NCBI GenBank assembly: GCA_013399855.1
Contig: VXAY01002601.1
Location: 62,001-126,000, forward strand
From: Oxyruncus cristatus
Taxonomy: Eukaryota > Chordata > Aves > Passeriformes > Cotingidae
Direction of reading: 5' to 3'
Length of the DNA: 64,000 nucleotides
In this document: in pieces, positions 1 to 11,809 of the stretch
Layout of the letters: each line of letters starts with the position of its first letter
How positions within the stretch are numbered: the stretch's first letter is position 1
Notes under the pieces: model-generated
What the model saw: only the letters and a program-made list of their open reading frames with translations
The model's database searches: none
Told to the model about the DNA's origin: nothing
Position numbers and translations under genes: made by a program

Positions 1-1428
1 TAATGTTATTAAAATAAGAGCAAATATTATGATGATAATCAGGCAGTGGTAGCTCTGCTGGTGAGGTGGTGTGGGTTCTGGGCAGGGTGGACTGAATCGT
101 GCCTTGACAGCTTTGTCCTTGCAACATGTTCCTGTTATACAGAGTAAGGATAACCAGAACTACTATAAAAAAGAATATAATAATATAAAAGATTCTAATT
201 TCCACTGAAATTTTGTTTTCTTTATAATCTCCCAGAACAGTAATGCCTATGAGATTACTAGAAGATTTATAAGTGTGTGTGCACAGTAAAAATAGGAGAG
301 TTTGTCACAGTTAATATCTCTTCAGAGATATTCTCTTCAGATATCCTATGAAACCCATAGGATACAATTTGTCTCCTTTAGTTGGGCTCCAGTGAAGCTC
401 TGATTTCTGCAATATGGGGAACAGACAGTCTTTTCCAAATGCTGCAAGAACACAAGCTGTGCTGTGTTGCTTCCTATCACCAATTTTTTTCTCGGGGAAA
501 CCCTACTCTAATACAAACCTTACAACTCATGGTGTCCTTTGTATCTTCTCCCCCAGTACTTTTTATTCATATTTCTTGTGCTTTGCAAGACAGCTTCACT
601 AAACATCTGATGTTGCAGTGCTTTTCTGCCATTACCCTAACTAGAGGTAAGATGTGACTGATCTTCAATTAATGCTCCAATAACGGTATCTTTCTTTTTT
701 TTTTTTTTTTTGTTGTTGTTTTTTCTTTTCCCTTAGAAAAAGGCTAAAGGTCACCGTGTGCCTCAAGCACCCCTGGCTCAATAACCTTTCTGAAAGAGCT
801 GCCAAACAGAAGGTTTGTTTCAGGTCCCAAGTGTTTCTTCAGACGTAAGTGCTGTAGCCCCTGCAGAAGGGATCAGTGGGCAGCCGACAACCTTCATAGT
901 CCAAAGTGCAGGGTTCAAACTGTATTCACCACCACCATCCCTACTGCTGTCTGGAAATCATTCAAAGTGTAAACTGGCCCTATCACTTATACCAAGTAAC
1001 AGTAATGTGCAAAAAAATTAATGTATATGAAGCCACATGTGCTGCAAACCCAGGCCATTTTAGAGGGAATGGTTATGCTCCCACTGGCCCTCATGGGGCA
1101 GGATTTCACCCAATAATTTTTCAGTGTTGAAAGCTTTCAGGTTTTCATGCTGTGGTTAGAAGTACAGTTTAAAAAGGGTAGAAATATGAAAAGTAATAAC
1201 TTTTTAGCAGAGGCACGGGCCAGACCCTCAGGGCAGCTCCACTAACTGTAGCAAAATCAAAGCAAGGTGTCCCCTAAAAGAAGCTGCTCCACACTTCTGA
1301 GGACCCAGTTCTGACAGGGCACTTATCTTCCCTTTTAGCAATCCAAACAATTTTGACACGGCGTCTCTCTCTCTGTCCTTTTTTCCTGGCTCCTTGTCTT
1401 TGCCCTTTCATTAACAAACACTTCATTA
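1..1428. other. Unique non-coding DNA, no gene seen
   Basis: AT-leaning unique sequence. Short open frames (for example 382-657 on the plus strand) show no family motif, biased composition or splice context that would mark a gene. A 17-nt T run at 695-711 followed by TGT repeats is the only simple repeat of note. No CR1 or SINE similarity was recognised by eye. Confidence 0.6.
695..720. repeat. Poly-T followed by short (TGT)n
   Basis: A run of 17 T at 695-711 leads into three TGT-type units. No recognisable retroelement body is attached on either side, so it is called a simple repeat and not a SINE or pseudogene tail. Confidence 0.85.
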
Positions 1429-1660
1429 GTGGTTCTCAGACTGGCTTGGTTGCCTCCCCCAGGGGATCAGGGAGTCTCAAGCCTGCTCTCATGTTCTGTC
1501 TCTGGTCTTTGACCAGAGCGTGTTCACTCAGCCATTTTGCAATCAGGCTACCTCAGGTGGTGCGGTATCTCCATATAAAACCAGAACACCAATTCCCACA
1601 CCCACTTTGACCAACCACCACACAAGTTGGTGCCTCTGTTGAAGGACCATGGGAACCACT
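1429..1660. mobile_element. hAT-like non-autonomous DNA transposon relic (MITE)
   Basis: The interval opens with AGTGGTTCTCAGACT and closes with CCATGGGAACCACT. The outer 11 bases form an inverted repeat with 10 of 11 matches (AGTGGTTCTCA against AGTGGTTCCCA). AGTGGTTCTCA-A/G-ACT is the typical terminus of hAT/Charlie-type elements, and the following C-rich 'cctccccca' also resembles their subterminal part. The body of about 230 bp has no transposase frame, which fits a MITE. The expected 8-bp target-site duplication is not visible and the outermost C is missing on the left, so the copy is old or the call may be coincidental. Confidence 0.4.
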
Positions 1661-4067
1661 CAGAGGTTCTGGAGGCCATTTCTGGGCAAAACGTAGTGGA
1701 GGGTCACGATGTGAATTAGACTGAGAACACACACATACACTGTAAAACCACTTCCTTTAAGTAGTGCGTCATGAGTAACAACAGGATGCCAAAATAAAAG
1801 TAGTCTACCTTTCACCACAAGCAAGTTTTTAATGGTACCATCATCCATCATCTGCTTGGTAGGGCAACGGATGTGTTGGGGTTTTTTTTTGCAACAAGTT
1901 TTGTCCAGAAACATGTGAAAAAGAGTGTATTGTGAGAGGCTGGAATTTTTTGTTCTGTTTTGACTAAGTAAGATTAGAACAGATTTTATACAGTGTAGTG
2001 TAGTAACACAGAAGTTAACGGTCTTTGAATCTCAGGGACTTGAAGCTGCCTTTCCATTACACAGTGGAGGTCAGTAAGGACTAGTGTGTCATTATTATAT
2101 CTGAATTGCTCGCTGAAGTCATATGGTAGTATGGCATGATATGCTAGTATCTGAGCATCAACTTCTGTAGTGGAAATCCAGTGGGAATTAATATCTTTTT
2201 GTCATTCTCAGTATTCGTCCTCACTTCACTGGTGCTGAGACAGATTCTATGAAGGTTTGGTCCACTCACCTGTGTGCTTCTACGTAGTAGTTTTCTAAAC
2301 AGGTTTCCCTGACCTGTTGCAAGACTAGTGTTTTTATACGTATTTCCCATTTCAAGCCACTAACTTGTGTCAACAAGCACAGCAACAAAATGGTGAAAAT
2401 TCTCCTTCTCTAATGCAGGAAGCACTGTATTGCACAATTTTCTATTACAACCAAAGTCAACTCTGAGATAAATTGACAGTCCGAAAGCAGTCAAAATTAT
2501 TTTAAAATAAACTTTTAATAGCTTTGTAACATAGTAACCTACCCATGATCTAACTTGCAGGAAAATCTGGTTTTGGCTTTAGCAGTGTTATTTCCTCTGT
2601 GTGTGTTTTTCTTTTTGGAGTTTATTTGAGCTTACTTAGTGAGTGGATCTAAAGTCACAGCAGTTTTTAAAGAATAGTCATAGCATATTTTTAAAGAATC
2701 CCTTTAGCTATTTTTGTCAGGCAAGTTGTATGGTTACCACATTTAACCCAAGATAATGTACTCAAGTGCCAGTTGATTTAGACCTGGCATTATAAATGCT
2801 TGCAGTGGTAACACAAATAAATGGAGAGGTTTGCAGCATGCCTTTTCCTGCTGTGATCTGTATGACAAGAGAGGCAAAACAGCAGAGTAGCTGCATTTGA
2901 AGAGAGACCTCCAGGATCAATTCTCCACTTAACAAAGAGGACTTGTCTTTATAATGTTGCATAAAAGATTTCACAAAAAAGTGGTTGCAAGAATCCTTTG
3001 TAAGCAAGAAGCTTCAGCACTGCTTTCTTTTCTTTATGCAAAAAGAAACCACCATGTGGTTGTCCTAGAACACTTAACCAAATAAAAAAATACACTGCTG
3101 AATTAACTGGATTCTTGTTTTATTTATTTTGCAGAAAAGCTGCCGTGTGGTTACTGCTGCTAAGAGATTTGAAAATATCAGCAGTCTTGGTGCTTTACCC
3201 CCCTGCCATGACTGAGACTTCTACTAAATGGACCAACAGCACTTTAGTTGCAGGACAAGTCCCAGCCTTGAGGAGCTGCTTCTTCTCTATTCAGCTGTTG
3301 AAAGAAGGAAATTATTTCTCCAGGTTGTAGGAAGGTGTTTCTTCTGGAGCAGCATGTTCTCCATGTCTTGGAGTGCCACATTAGCTTGGTTTCATGAACC
3401 TTTCCCTATCTAGTCGTATGTCCTCATTTACTTATCAAAGGTTTCTTGAAGTCCAAATTATCATGTAAAATTAACTGTTCTTCATCTCAGCCCAGAAGGA
3501 AGTCTGTCACTACGTTATATCTGTAGCCAAGGTTGATTTGAAACCAGAGTCAAATAATTTTTGGGGGAAAAAAATACAGCAAATTTAAAGCTGCCTTATG
3601 TAGAAGATTTGAAGTTTATTTTTCTTGTCACACTAAAATGAGTTAAGGATTAGCTCAACCATAGTTAAAGCCATGTAAATGTAACACCAGTGGAAGTGAG
3701 AAATGAGGCTTTCCTTGCATGTCGGTGAATTGCTGCATTTGTGATATGGTACGTTTCAGGATTTTTTAGCCTGATGAATTACTGCTTGCTTTAAATACAC
3801 CTGGATTAATTAAACAAGAAACAGAACAAGGCACTATTCACTTGTACCCATGCAGACTCTGTCCTCCAATATGAAAGTATAATTCAGAGTTATTTTAACA
3901 GAGGGTGATTTTATACCAGCTAATCTGTTTAATACTAATATGACTGATTAGGACCATTGGCAAAGAGGAGAGTCAGTGCTTTGCTCATCATAACTTCTGA
4001 GTATAGGCCCAAATAAAAATCCACTATTTTTCTGAAGTTTTTTTATCTTGCTTCCAAGCCTTTCTGA
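1661..4067. other. Unique non-coding DNA; one exon-like open stretch
   Basis: No recognised gene or repeat. The one segment that stands out is 3,135-3,323, which is preceded by a good acceptor-like polypyrimidine-AG (ending 3,134) and followed by AG|GT. It is treated as a candidate in the findings, because neither conservation nor a neighbouring exon can be shown. Confidence 0.5.
3135..3323 (+). other. Candidate exon (weak): acceptor- and donor-flanked open frame
   Basis: The segment follows 'ttttatttattttgcag' and ends at 'tctccag|gttgta'. It is 189 bp long (63 codons, a multiple of three) and open in one frame, which begins ..KAAVWLLLLRDLKISAV.. and ends ..KEGNYFSR. Both junctions cut after the second base of a codon, so the segment is phase-symmetric. 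I recognise no protein family. A chance AG/GT-bounded open segment of this size is quite possible in 64 kb, so this is only a pointer for RNA-seq inspection. Confidence 0.15.
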
Positions 4068-4215
4068 CTCTTAACTAGGTAAAAAACTGGGAGTCAGAAC
4101 TGCTGAATTCTTTACCTGAGATTGTTTGAATATGGCACATCATTAAGTGAATCTGAACCTTAGTTTCCTAGTTCTGAGGTTAAAATAATGAGACTTATTC
4201 CCTGCTCTACATGGC
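4068..4215 (+). mobile_element. MIR-like SINE relic
   Basis: The sequence follows the MIR layout in order. 'actgggagtcagaactgctg' at about 4,086-4,105 matches the section just 3' of the tRNA-like head. It is followed by 'cattaagtgaatctgaacct' and then 'tagtttcctagttctgaggttaaaataatgag', the diverged counterpart of the conserved 'cctcagtttcc..tctgtaaaatgg.gataat' core. It is on the plus strand and well diverged, as expected for an element that predates birds. The 5' tRNA-derived head is poorly preserved. Confidence 0.55.
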
Positions 4216-5969
4216 TTTCTTACTGATTGGTTTCAGAACTACATGAATGCAAATGATAATGAGTATTTTATTCAGTGATGCTGATATATTGTGGTGCCTT
4301 TAGATTTTCTTTGTTTAACCCAGTTCTGATCAACCTACATATTAACATAGCTGTCTCTATACATTTATCTATATATTTCATATGTTTATATATTTAAATT
4401 ATGTCTTTTTAAAAGGGGATCAACATAAAGACAAAACAGTATTATTCATCACCACCCAATGAATTGTTTTTCACACCTTTGTCCTTCCTGGATAACATTC
4501 ATATTGAAATGAAACGGACCCAGTAGTGGGACATAGTGGTCGTCACATTCTCTACACCCAGTTCCATCCAATGTTTTAAAGCCATTGTAGTAGATTTCTT
4601 TAGACTGTTCCTGTAAATGAATGGGGCTTCTAACAGCTGTGAAATCTTAGAAATGCTGATGTGTTGTACTAGTGGTTGCAAATGCATGAGACCCATTACT
4701 ACTATCACACACTGACACACCATGTAACTTTTATACAACGTAGAGCACTGCCACCTTCAAGTCCTCATCTGTAGTCTTAACTAAAGTAAACTTGGACAAG
4801 GAGAAATTGAAGTTTCTTTGGGAAAAGACTGAACAGTCTAAAAGCAAGGAAATGAACATATGATTTTTAGGTAGAAACTGGGCTGCTTATTTTCAGTCAG
4901 AATTTACGTTTGCCTTTACAAAATAAATAGAAAAGCTACCTTTTTGTTAGGTCTGGAGTTCCCACTCCTGTTCTGATTGTCTTCAAGACATTGTAGCTTT
5001 TTGTCCGGTAAACAACTCGATGATCGGACAAAAATGCAGCAAACCACTTTGGAATGACAGGATCTCATTATGCACTTTAGTGCCAGTATTTGTAGGATTG
5101 GGCTGGGACTTTGTTTGTCCTGTGGTATATTTTACATGGATATGAATAAATTACATGTAATTTTGAATCTTTTTCACTATACTAAAATAACAGTGTGGCT
5201 ACAGTCTTTCTACTTGTTGCTCAGTTGAACTAAGAGGATTTGTTGATATATACATCCGAGTAGTAATTAAGCGCTTAGTGCCATGAAGATCAGCCCAGTG
5301 TTAGAGTGTATTGTGCTGAGTCAACCATAAATCCTCCAGGAGCCCTAGGAGAACATGGCCTCTGTCAAGCACATCCAAACAGTGCTCTGTCAGAAATAGG
5401 CACATGTGGGAGGGTGAAATAGCTGGACGTATTTCCCCCCGCCTTGAGAAGTCAGGCCCTTTGACAAGGCATGTGTTGAGGAGAGGACACATCACTACCT
5501 TCTGGCTTGTGCAACCGGGCAGTGTGCTTACATGATCATGGCATTAACTTTCATTCTCAATAACGTGGATAATGATGGTCACATCTAGAGTCGTATCTGT
5601 AAACTGCCCCACTGTTTCATCCTTGGAACAGCTCCTGCAGTGGGGTGTGAGGTTGAGGGGGGGTCAATTGGAAGAGTTTGGACTAAGGAAGTCTCTACAG
5701 TGACTGAAGGTGCCATTTGGTGCCCAGGATTAAACAAAAGCTTGGGCCTGCTGGTGTACAGTGGAGGAGGAAAGAATCCCAAGTGTACTCCTTCTTATTG
5801 CCCTATAGACTGGATCTGCAGCACTGAGTCAGAAAGGAGGTGCATTACCAGGATTCTTATTAAGGGTAAAAAAATTATACTGCTGTGTAATCACCACTGC
5901 TTTGTATTGCAATGTGCCTGAGAAAAATGTTTCCTGAGATGTTCATTTGTATCTTGTATCCACCTCAGT
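4216..5969. other. Unique non-coding DNA with one strong hairpin
   Basis: No gene recognised. The stretch is AT-rich. It contains a perfect 10-bp inverted repeat at 4,998-5,034 (separate entry). The open frame at 5,640-5,921 (plus strand) has no recognisable motif. Confidence 0.55.
4998..5034. other. Perfect 10-bp inverted repeat (hairpin) with FOX-like loop
   Basis: The left arm TTTTTGTCCG (4,998-5,007) is exactly complementary to the right arm CGGACAAAAA (5,025-5,034), with a 17-nt spacer. Beyond this the arms extend imperfectly: TTG..GC on the left at about 4,991-4,997 against GC..CAA on the right at about 5,036-5,042, with a one-base bulge. The spacer starts GTAAACAAC, which contains the forkhead core RTAAACA. 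The two CpG-containing arms stand out in a CpG-poor area. It could be a small structured RNA, a dyad protein site or chance. Confidence 0.5.
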
Positions 5970-6173
5970 AAGAGGAAGAACTTCTTTACATTAAAGGTAG
6001 CAGGGCACTGGAACAGGCTGCCCAGGGAGGTCATGGAGTCTCCCTCTCTGGAGACATTCAAACACCACCTGGACATGCTCCTGTGTCACCTGCTCTAAGT
6101 GACCCTGCCTTGGCAGGGGGGTTGGATTGCATGATTTCCAAAGGTCCCTTCCAACCCTAACAATTCTGTGATC
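5970..6173 (+). mobile_element. CR1 LINE, 3' end fragment (5'-truncated)
   Basis: The fragment runs from 'agaggaagaacttctttaca' through 'cactggaacaggctgcccag' and 'ggaggtcatggagtctccct' to 'ggttggattgcatgatttcc', 'aaggtcccttccaaccctaa' and a terminal 'caattctgtgatc'. This is the standard order of the CR1 3' region, from the end of ORF2 through the 3' UTR and the short octamer-type tail. Only about 200 bp is present, with no open reading frame, as usual for 5'-truncated CR1 inserts. No clear target-site duplication was seen. Confidence 0.9.
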
Positions 6174-6273
6174 TTTTCTGGCTGTTGTATTTTCCGTTAG
6201 ACAATAACTTGACACAGTTTCTTTTTAGTGGCTTTCTAATTCTGTCTCATTGCACTTTGAGCAGAATGCTGTT

Positions 6274-6295
6274 TTGTGTGTGTGCGTGTGTGTGC
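6274..6295. repeat. (TG)n microsatellite with one CG interruption
   Basis: A short TGTGTGTGTGCGTGTGTGTG run of about 10 dinucleotides lies in the 154 bp between two CR1 tails. Confidence 0.85.
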
Positions 6296-6327
6296 AAGTT
6301 TGGTTTTGGTTCTGTTTTACTTTGCCG

Positions 6328-6480
6328 TGTCCCTGGAGACATTCAAGGCTGAGTTAAATGGGGCTTTGAGCAACCTGATCTAGTAGAAGATATCACTGCT
6401 CATTGCTGGAAGGTTGGACTAGATGATCTTTAAAGGTCCCTTCCAACACAAACTATTCTATGATTCTATGATTTTATGAT
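6328..6480 (+). mobile_element. CR1 LINE, 3' tail fragment
   Basis: The fragment starts at 'tgtccctggagacattcaag' and contains 'gggctttgagcaacctgatc'. It finishes with 'ggttggactagatgatcttt', 'ggtcccttccaacacaaact' and three degenerate ATTCTATG octamers ending at 6,480. The intact tail octamers and closer match make it look younger than the copy ending at 6,173. The two tails are in the same orientation with non-CR1 sequence between them, so they appear to be separate insertions and not one broken copy. Confidence 0.92.
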
Positions 6481-9400
6481 TTAAATGTGTTCTGTAATGA
6501 CTAATAGCTAAAGCCTTCTGTGTTAAATTATTGTTTTGACACATCATTATTTATCTTCTATTAGGTAAAAATAATAAGGTGACTAGGTTCTAATAAGTCA
6601 CCTGCATCTGTGTGAGTTTGCTTACAATAATCTTTTTATATATTGGCTTATGTGGTTGCATCTGGAGGCTGTGAATTACTGTCCTTGTGAGTAGGTTTGG
6701 GTGTGAAAGGCACTGTACTAGTGTTGTTACTCCATCTAGCTGAGTATCCACAGACAGTCAGAGGTGACTGCAGATACCTTAAGAATGATACAGAAACTTC
6801 AGTTGTGGTGGAAGGGATAAAGTGCCAAGATGCGGTGTTTGTTTTTTGTACACTGTAGTATTCTTCCTGACACGTAAAAATTAAAGGCTGTATCATGGGA
6901 ACATGACAGCTATCACCTGACTCCCATAAAAATTGGCATGCTGTTATTCCCATTCCTATAGATACAGTGGATATACTAGATGCAAGATATACTAGACTAG
7001 TCTAGCATTGACATCAGGATTAGAAGCAAAAAGGCACAAGATGGGACACTACTGGTTTTCCAACATTTTTATATGTTGTACATCGTAGAGGTTATGAAAT
7101 GGATGAAAACCTTTATTGCAGAAAGATCTCCATACTATTATGTCCATGTTTGTGAGCACCTGCAGCCAGTCACTCCTCTGGGTACCCTCACAGCATAAGC
7201 AGTTGGCAACTTGGGATAATCCACTCTGGAGACAACAGGAGTTACTTTTAAATTTCATTTTCATATTCCTTCTAATGTCAGAAGCTGAATAAAATTGAAG
7301 CCAAGCTAAATACTGCTATAGCTTGGAATTCCAAGCAGGAATAACAATGCAGCTCCACAGAATTAAATAAGGGAAGTGCTAGATCCACCTTTTGTGATGT
7401 GAGTAGTACAAGAGCCCAGTTTAACTTCTCTACCTCCCTGCCAAAAAAAATCTATTTTGCACCAATCCTGATTGGTAAAAATAAAAAGAACCTAAATTTT
7501 TTTAACAGTTAAGGAATCTCAATCAAGAGACAGTTTTTCTACAGTGGTTAAATTGCTGCAGTAAGAGACAAGGTATTTAAGCATTTTCAGTTTAAGGCTG
7601 ACACTACACATCACTGTCGGTCTCTTTCAGCAAAATGGCCCTCACCGACAGGAGCTGTGAGAAAAGAAGGTGTTTGTCAGCTCTTCTCCATTAATGGAGA
7701 CCTGGAAACATTGCATGCTCTTCCCCTAGACCCACCAGTGGGCAGGACAACTCTTAGCTTGGGGACTTTTAATGTCTGATAGCAATGGAAGTTTTGCACC
7801 CACAGCAGTGATAAATGAATGAGCACCGATGCTTCTAACTCTTCCAGGAGGATGATGCATCTTCGTGTACTAGTTTTATCATCACCAATAAATACTTGTT
7901 CTTGTGTCTCCTGTGAATAAAACTAAACACTGCATGAATCCGTTTAGGGACGTTAGACTGTTTCACCTTCCATGAAGGCTTGGTAGCTGAACAACTAACT
8001 ACCTGTTTCAAACTTAGATGACAACTGGTAGAGATAACACTTTGTAAATATGTTTTTTAGCTATGTCCATAGAGTTGGTGATCACATTTTGGTGTGGCAG
8101 AACTAATGTCTGTGTACCTCACAGCAACTTCCCTTGAATTTAAATGACAGGTGTGTGGCAAATAAATCACAAAGCGCGTGGATTTTCATGTACCTTATCA
8201 CTTTGGTTTGAATATCTGGTTTTGTAGATTAACTCATGTATCTCTGGTACATGTTCTTTTGTGAAAACATGAAGCAATCTTGTAAAAAGATGACTGAGGA
8301 ATAAATGCAGATTTTGTTTACTCCAGGGTTTTTGTTTGCTGTATTTAATGTGTCTGTCATTTATACTAGTGACAGAAAGAAGCATGAGCTTTTCCCCAAC
8401 TGCTCTCTCTAGATATATGAAGAGTAATTTCAGTTGGAACAAATATACCTAACCAAAAGGTTGACTCAGGCTCACAGCTTTTACTCCGCCCCTGTAAGAA
8501 AGCCTTAGCTCTCTCTGCAAATAACTGGGACTTGAGTTGCTCTCAACTGAAGTCTTGCTCTGAATCCTTATGATCAGGTCACTGAGAAAGAAAGAAGAAA
8601 TTACTGAAGTTTCTGGTCAGTTAAGGTGGACCTGATGTCCTTTTCTCCCTAAATTGTCACACTTGCACCATTGCCTTATTATTCAGTATTGGTGTCTGGG
8701 GGATTCACTTTTGCCTTACCCCGTCTAGGAGTTCACTGACTAACAAAACAGTCTGAAATCAGGATGAATGTTTCCTGCAGAGTTAAGTCAACCTTCAGTT
8801 GGACTGGCTACTCAAAAAATAAAGAGCAAGAGCATAAGTTGAGAAAAAGGTTACAGGGTGAGAAAGTAGGAAGCAACTTCTGACTAGCACTGCCTTATAG
8901 TCTGTAAGTAATACTTTTTCTGCCTGGTTTGTCTGTAGCTCTGGGTGCAGCACGTAAGACATTCACCATACTTGAGAAACAACTTTAGCTTCTTACACTG
9001 GAAGACTCCCATTCAATATCAGCCTGTGTTTAACAAACCTGAGGTTTGCAGACGTAAGACCTAAGCATACAAGATGACACCCTCCTGATTAAGCTGTGAG
9101 TTAAATCAACCGAAGAGTTTCATTCGTCCCCTGGGGAGCTCAGTGCTCCAGGGCCAACATGGAACAAAGCCATCGCAATCCAGTTGGCAGAGCCTCGGCA
9201 CTGGGGGAATGGAGAAGAGAACAATTTTACAGTAGCTGAGCACAGGACATGCAGCTACTGCCCCTTTACCCCTGCTCGAGACAGCCCCAAGACCACCAGC
9301 CATTTCAACAGCGCCATGCTGGTTAACCGAGGCAAAGCCTATGCCAGTAGGTGAGAGATTTCCCTTCCGATACGCAGGCTGCAAAATCTTCACACAAAGG

Positions 9401-11799
9401 CTTTGTTTTCTCCTTCTGATAAATGTGTTCTAGCGGGGTCCCTAATGTGGTCAGTGCACCGATGCTGAGCTGCTTGGAGCGTGGCAGTACCGTAGCGACA
9501 TTCCGTGTCTGTTTGCACGGGGCCCTGATGAATTCAGTAGGTGCCTGAAAATCTTCTGGAGTGACAGCCCAGAGCAAGTTCTTATGCATGACCAGGCCTT
9601 ATACATTTGCTCTTCATTTGCCTTTCTTGAAACCAGCTGCTGTGTTTGAATTTTCAATGCCTTTGACCTTGAAGTAGGAGTTTTTGTCCAGAAAATATTA
9701 ACATCTGTGCTTTGTAGCTGATGAGGAAGACTTTGCTATAGTACCTTGGTCCTCTCAAAAGCTCCTGCTGAATGCGTGCCACTGGAGAAAATAAAATAAA
9801 TGGGGATAAAGTAATGCTCAGCTCCCCGAAAGAGTTTGTAAAGCAACTCCACGCTTTTAAAATGTGTTCGCTAAGTTCATGTGGTTAAAAGTATGTTGAC
9901 TACAGGAAAAAAATCCAACAAGGGATATTCATAATTCTTCATTAATTAATAGTCAGCCCTTTTTCTCCCCCAATTATTTCAAACACCTGCTCACAGTAAA
10001 TTTCCTTTGCAGTTTTTTAATGCTACTCTAATATTACCCAGAACTTGGAAACATACACTAAGCTTCTCTTATTTTTAATTATTTTCAAATTAATTTTAAT
10101 TTTCTGAATATTTTCAGTGCTGCCTATTTGTTCAATAAAACTGAATTTTAATTTCTTTTTTTTTTTTTTCCTTAAAGGCCTCCTAAAGTTTCCAGAGAAA
10201 CTTTATGGGCTGTTTTAATGAAAGCTTTTGGAAAAGGGACTGGAGATTTCAAAATTCCTCTCTGGAAGGCTCCTCATCCAAAAAAAAGGGGGTGGGAGAA
10301 GTCCCTTAGTTGGGTTACTCACATTTCTTGCATACAGTAGGTATTCATCCAGGAGCAAAACCATCTTGAAGTGCAGGCTAGTGATGTATATGGGGGCAAG
10401 GGGCCAGACCCTTTTTGGCTCTGAGTGACTGCAGCGAGAAGGGAGGGTGCCTGGCCATGCACAGGATCAAGCTCTCACAGGTCCAGGCTATGCCATTTGT
10501 AGGCCTACTATAAACCTTGCAGAAAGCAAGAAGCACATTCACCCTTTTTGGACTGGGATGTAAATCAGTGAAAGCTTTGGCAGGGAGTGCAGCACATGGG
10601 ATTCTGATCCCACTGCTGGCGGTGTGACTAACTGAAGAGGGAGGCAGTACTGGAAGGTTTGCTCTATGAGTAAATATTTTCAGGCACTTCTAGGTGCAGC
10701 AGCAGGGCCACCCCCTCCAGCAGTGCCTCTCTAGTGCTGAGTGGGCTGTGTCAACCCTCAGGCTTCCAGCTTGTGCCCATAAGCAGTAGGTGCACAGCAA
10801 ACATCTTCACTACCATCATGAGTCAGATGTGAAGCTGTCTCCAGGGCTCAACATACCGTTGCCACTTGGGGACACAGAGCTATGACTGTGGCAGAGTTGA
10901 GGAAGAAAAGGTGAAAGTTGTTATTTTCTAGAGCTGTCCACTCCTCACCAGCTGATTTAAATGCACATTCTCTCTTTCCTTTAGGTGCCCAGTCACTGTT
11001 TCATAAACTCTTATCTTTGTCTACCTCTATAACTTATGTAGGTGTGACATCTGACCACTGAAAACAGGTCTGGTGAAGAACCTTCAGGATGACCTCAGTC
11101 CTTCAATAACATGAGTACTTTCACAGATAGGGTACCAAGACACTGCTGCTCTGATCCTTGAATGTGCTCACCCCATTTCAGTCCGTATGGCCTCGGGGGT
11201 CAAAGATGATTTAGAGAGAGGTGGCAGGGTTTTACCTCTTTAAAATGTGGTGGCATCATTGTGGCAACTGAGATTCCTGCTGCTTCACCGAGTCACCTGT
11301 TCCTTGTACCCCTCTGCTTTGTCAGGGAGTACATAATGGGTTCCTAATCCCTCACCGACAAAACTCGCTTTGCAGATAACACTTGGGTAAACCAAACCAC
11401 CAAACTGTTGAAAGGAGCTATTTAACTAGCACTGACATTTGCTGTTTCTTCATTTTGCTTCTAACTTTATTTTTTGTTATGCTTCACTCCTGCAGACTTT
11501 AAAAATATCCATGGTGATGAGCTTCCATCTACTCTACTCTTAATCCCTGCAGATGTCCATGTTTCATGGACTGGAATTTCTACAATTTCTAATTGTAGAA
11601 AGCTAATCATATGCCCTGAAATGTCAGACTGAGTCCCACAGGCATTAGTAGACAGAGAAAAAAGCAATATCAAAAGCAATTGCTGCAATAGCAGCAAGCT
11701 GGGTCCTGACAGTGGAAAAGTCCCTGAGCTGGGGCCGAAGTTGGCAGTGAGTCAGCCAGTACCAGAGGGGTGGAACTGGTAGCAACGGGAAGGCAATGC
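6481..11799. other. Unique non-coding DNA, no gene seen
   Basis: This 5.3-kb stretch has no recognised gene or interspersed repeat. A 14-nt T run lies at 10,156-10,169. An acceptor-like 'cggtctctttcag' ends at 7,629, followed closely by a 19-codon frame starting MALTDRSCEKRR. Nothing else supports an exon there. The minus-strand frames at 9,106-9,657 overlap in several registers and show no family motif. Confidence 0.5.
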
Positions 11800-11809
11800 C
11801 CGCATTGTG

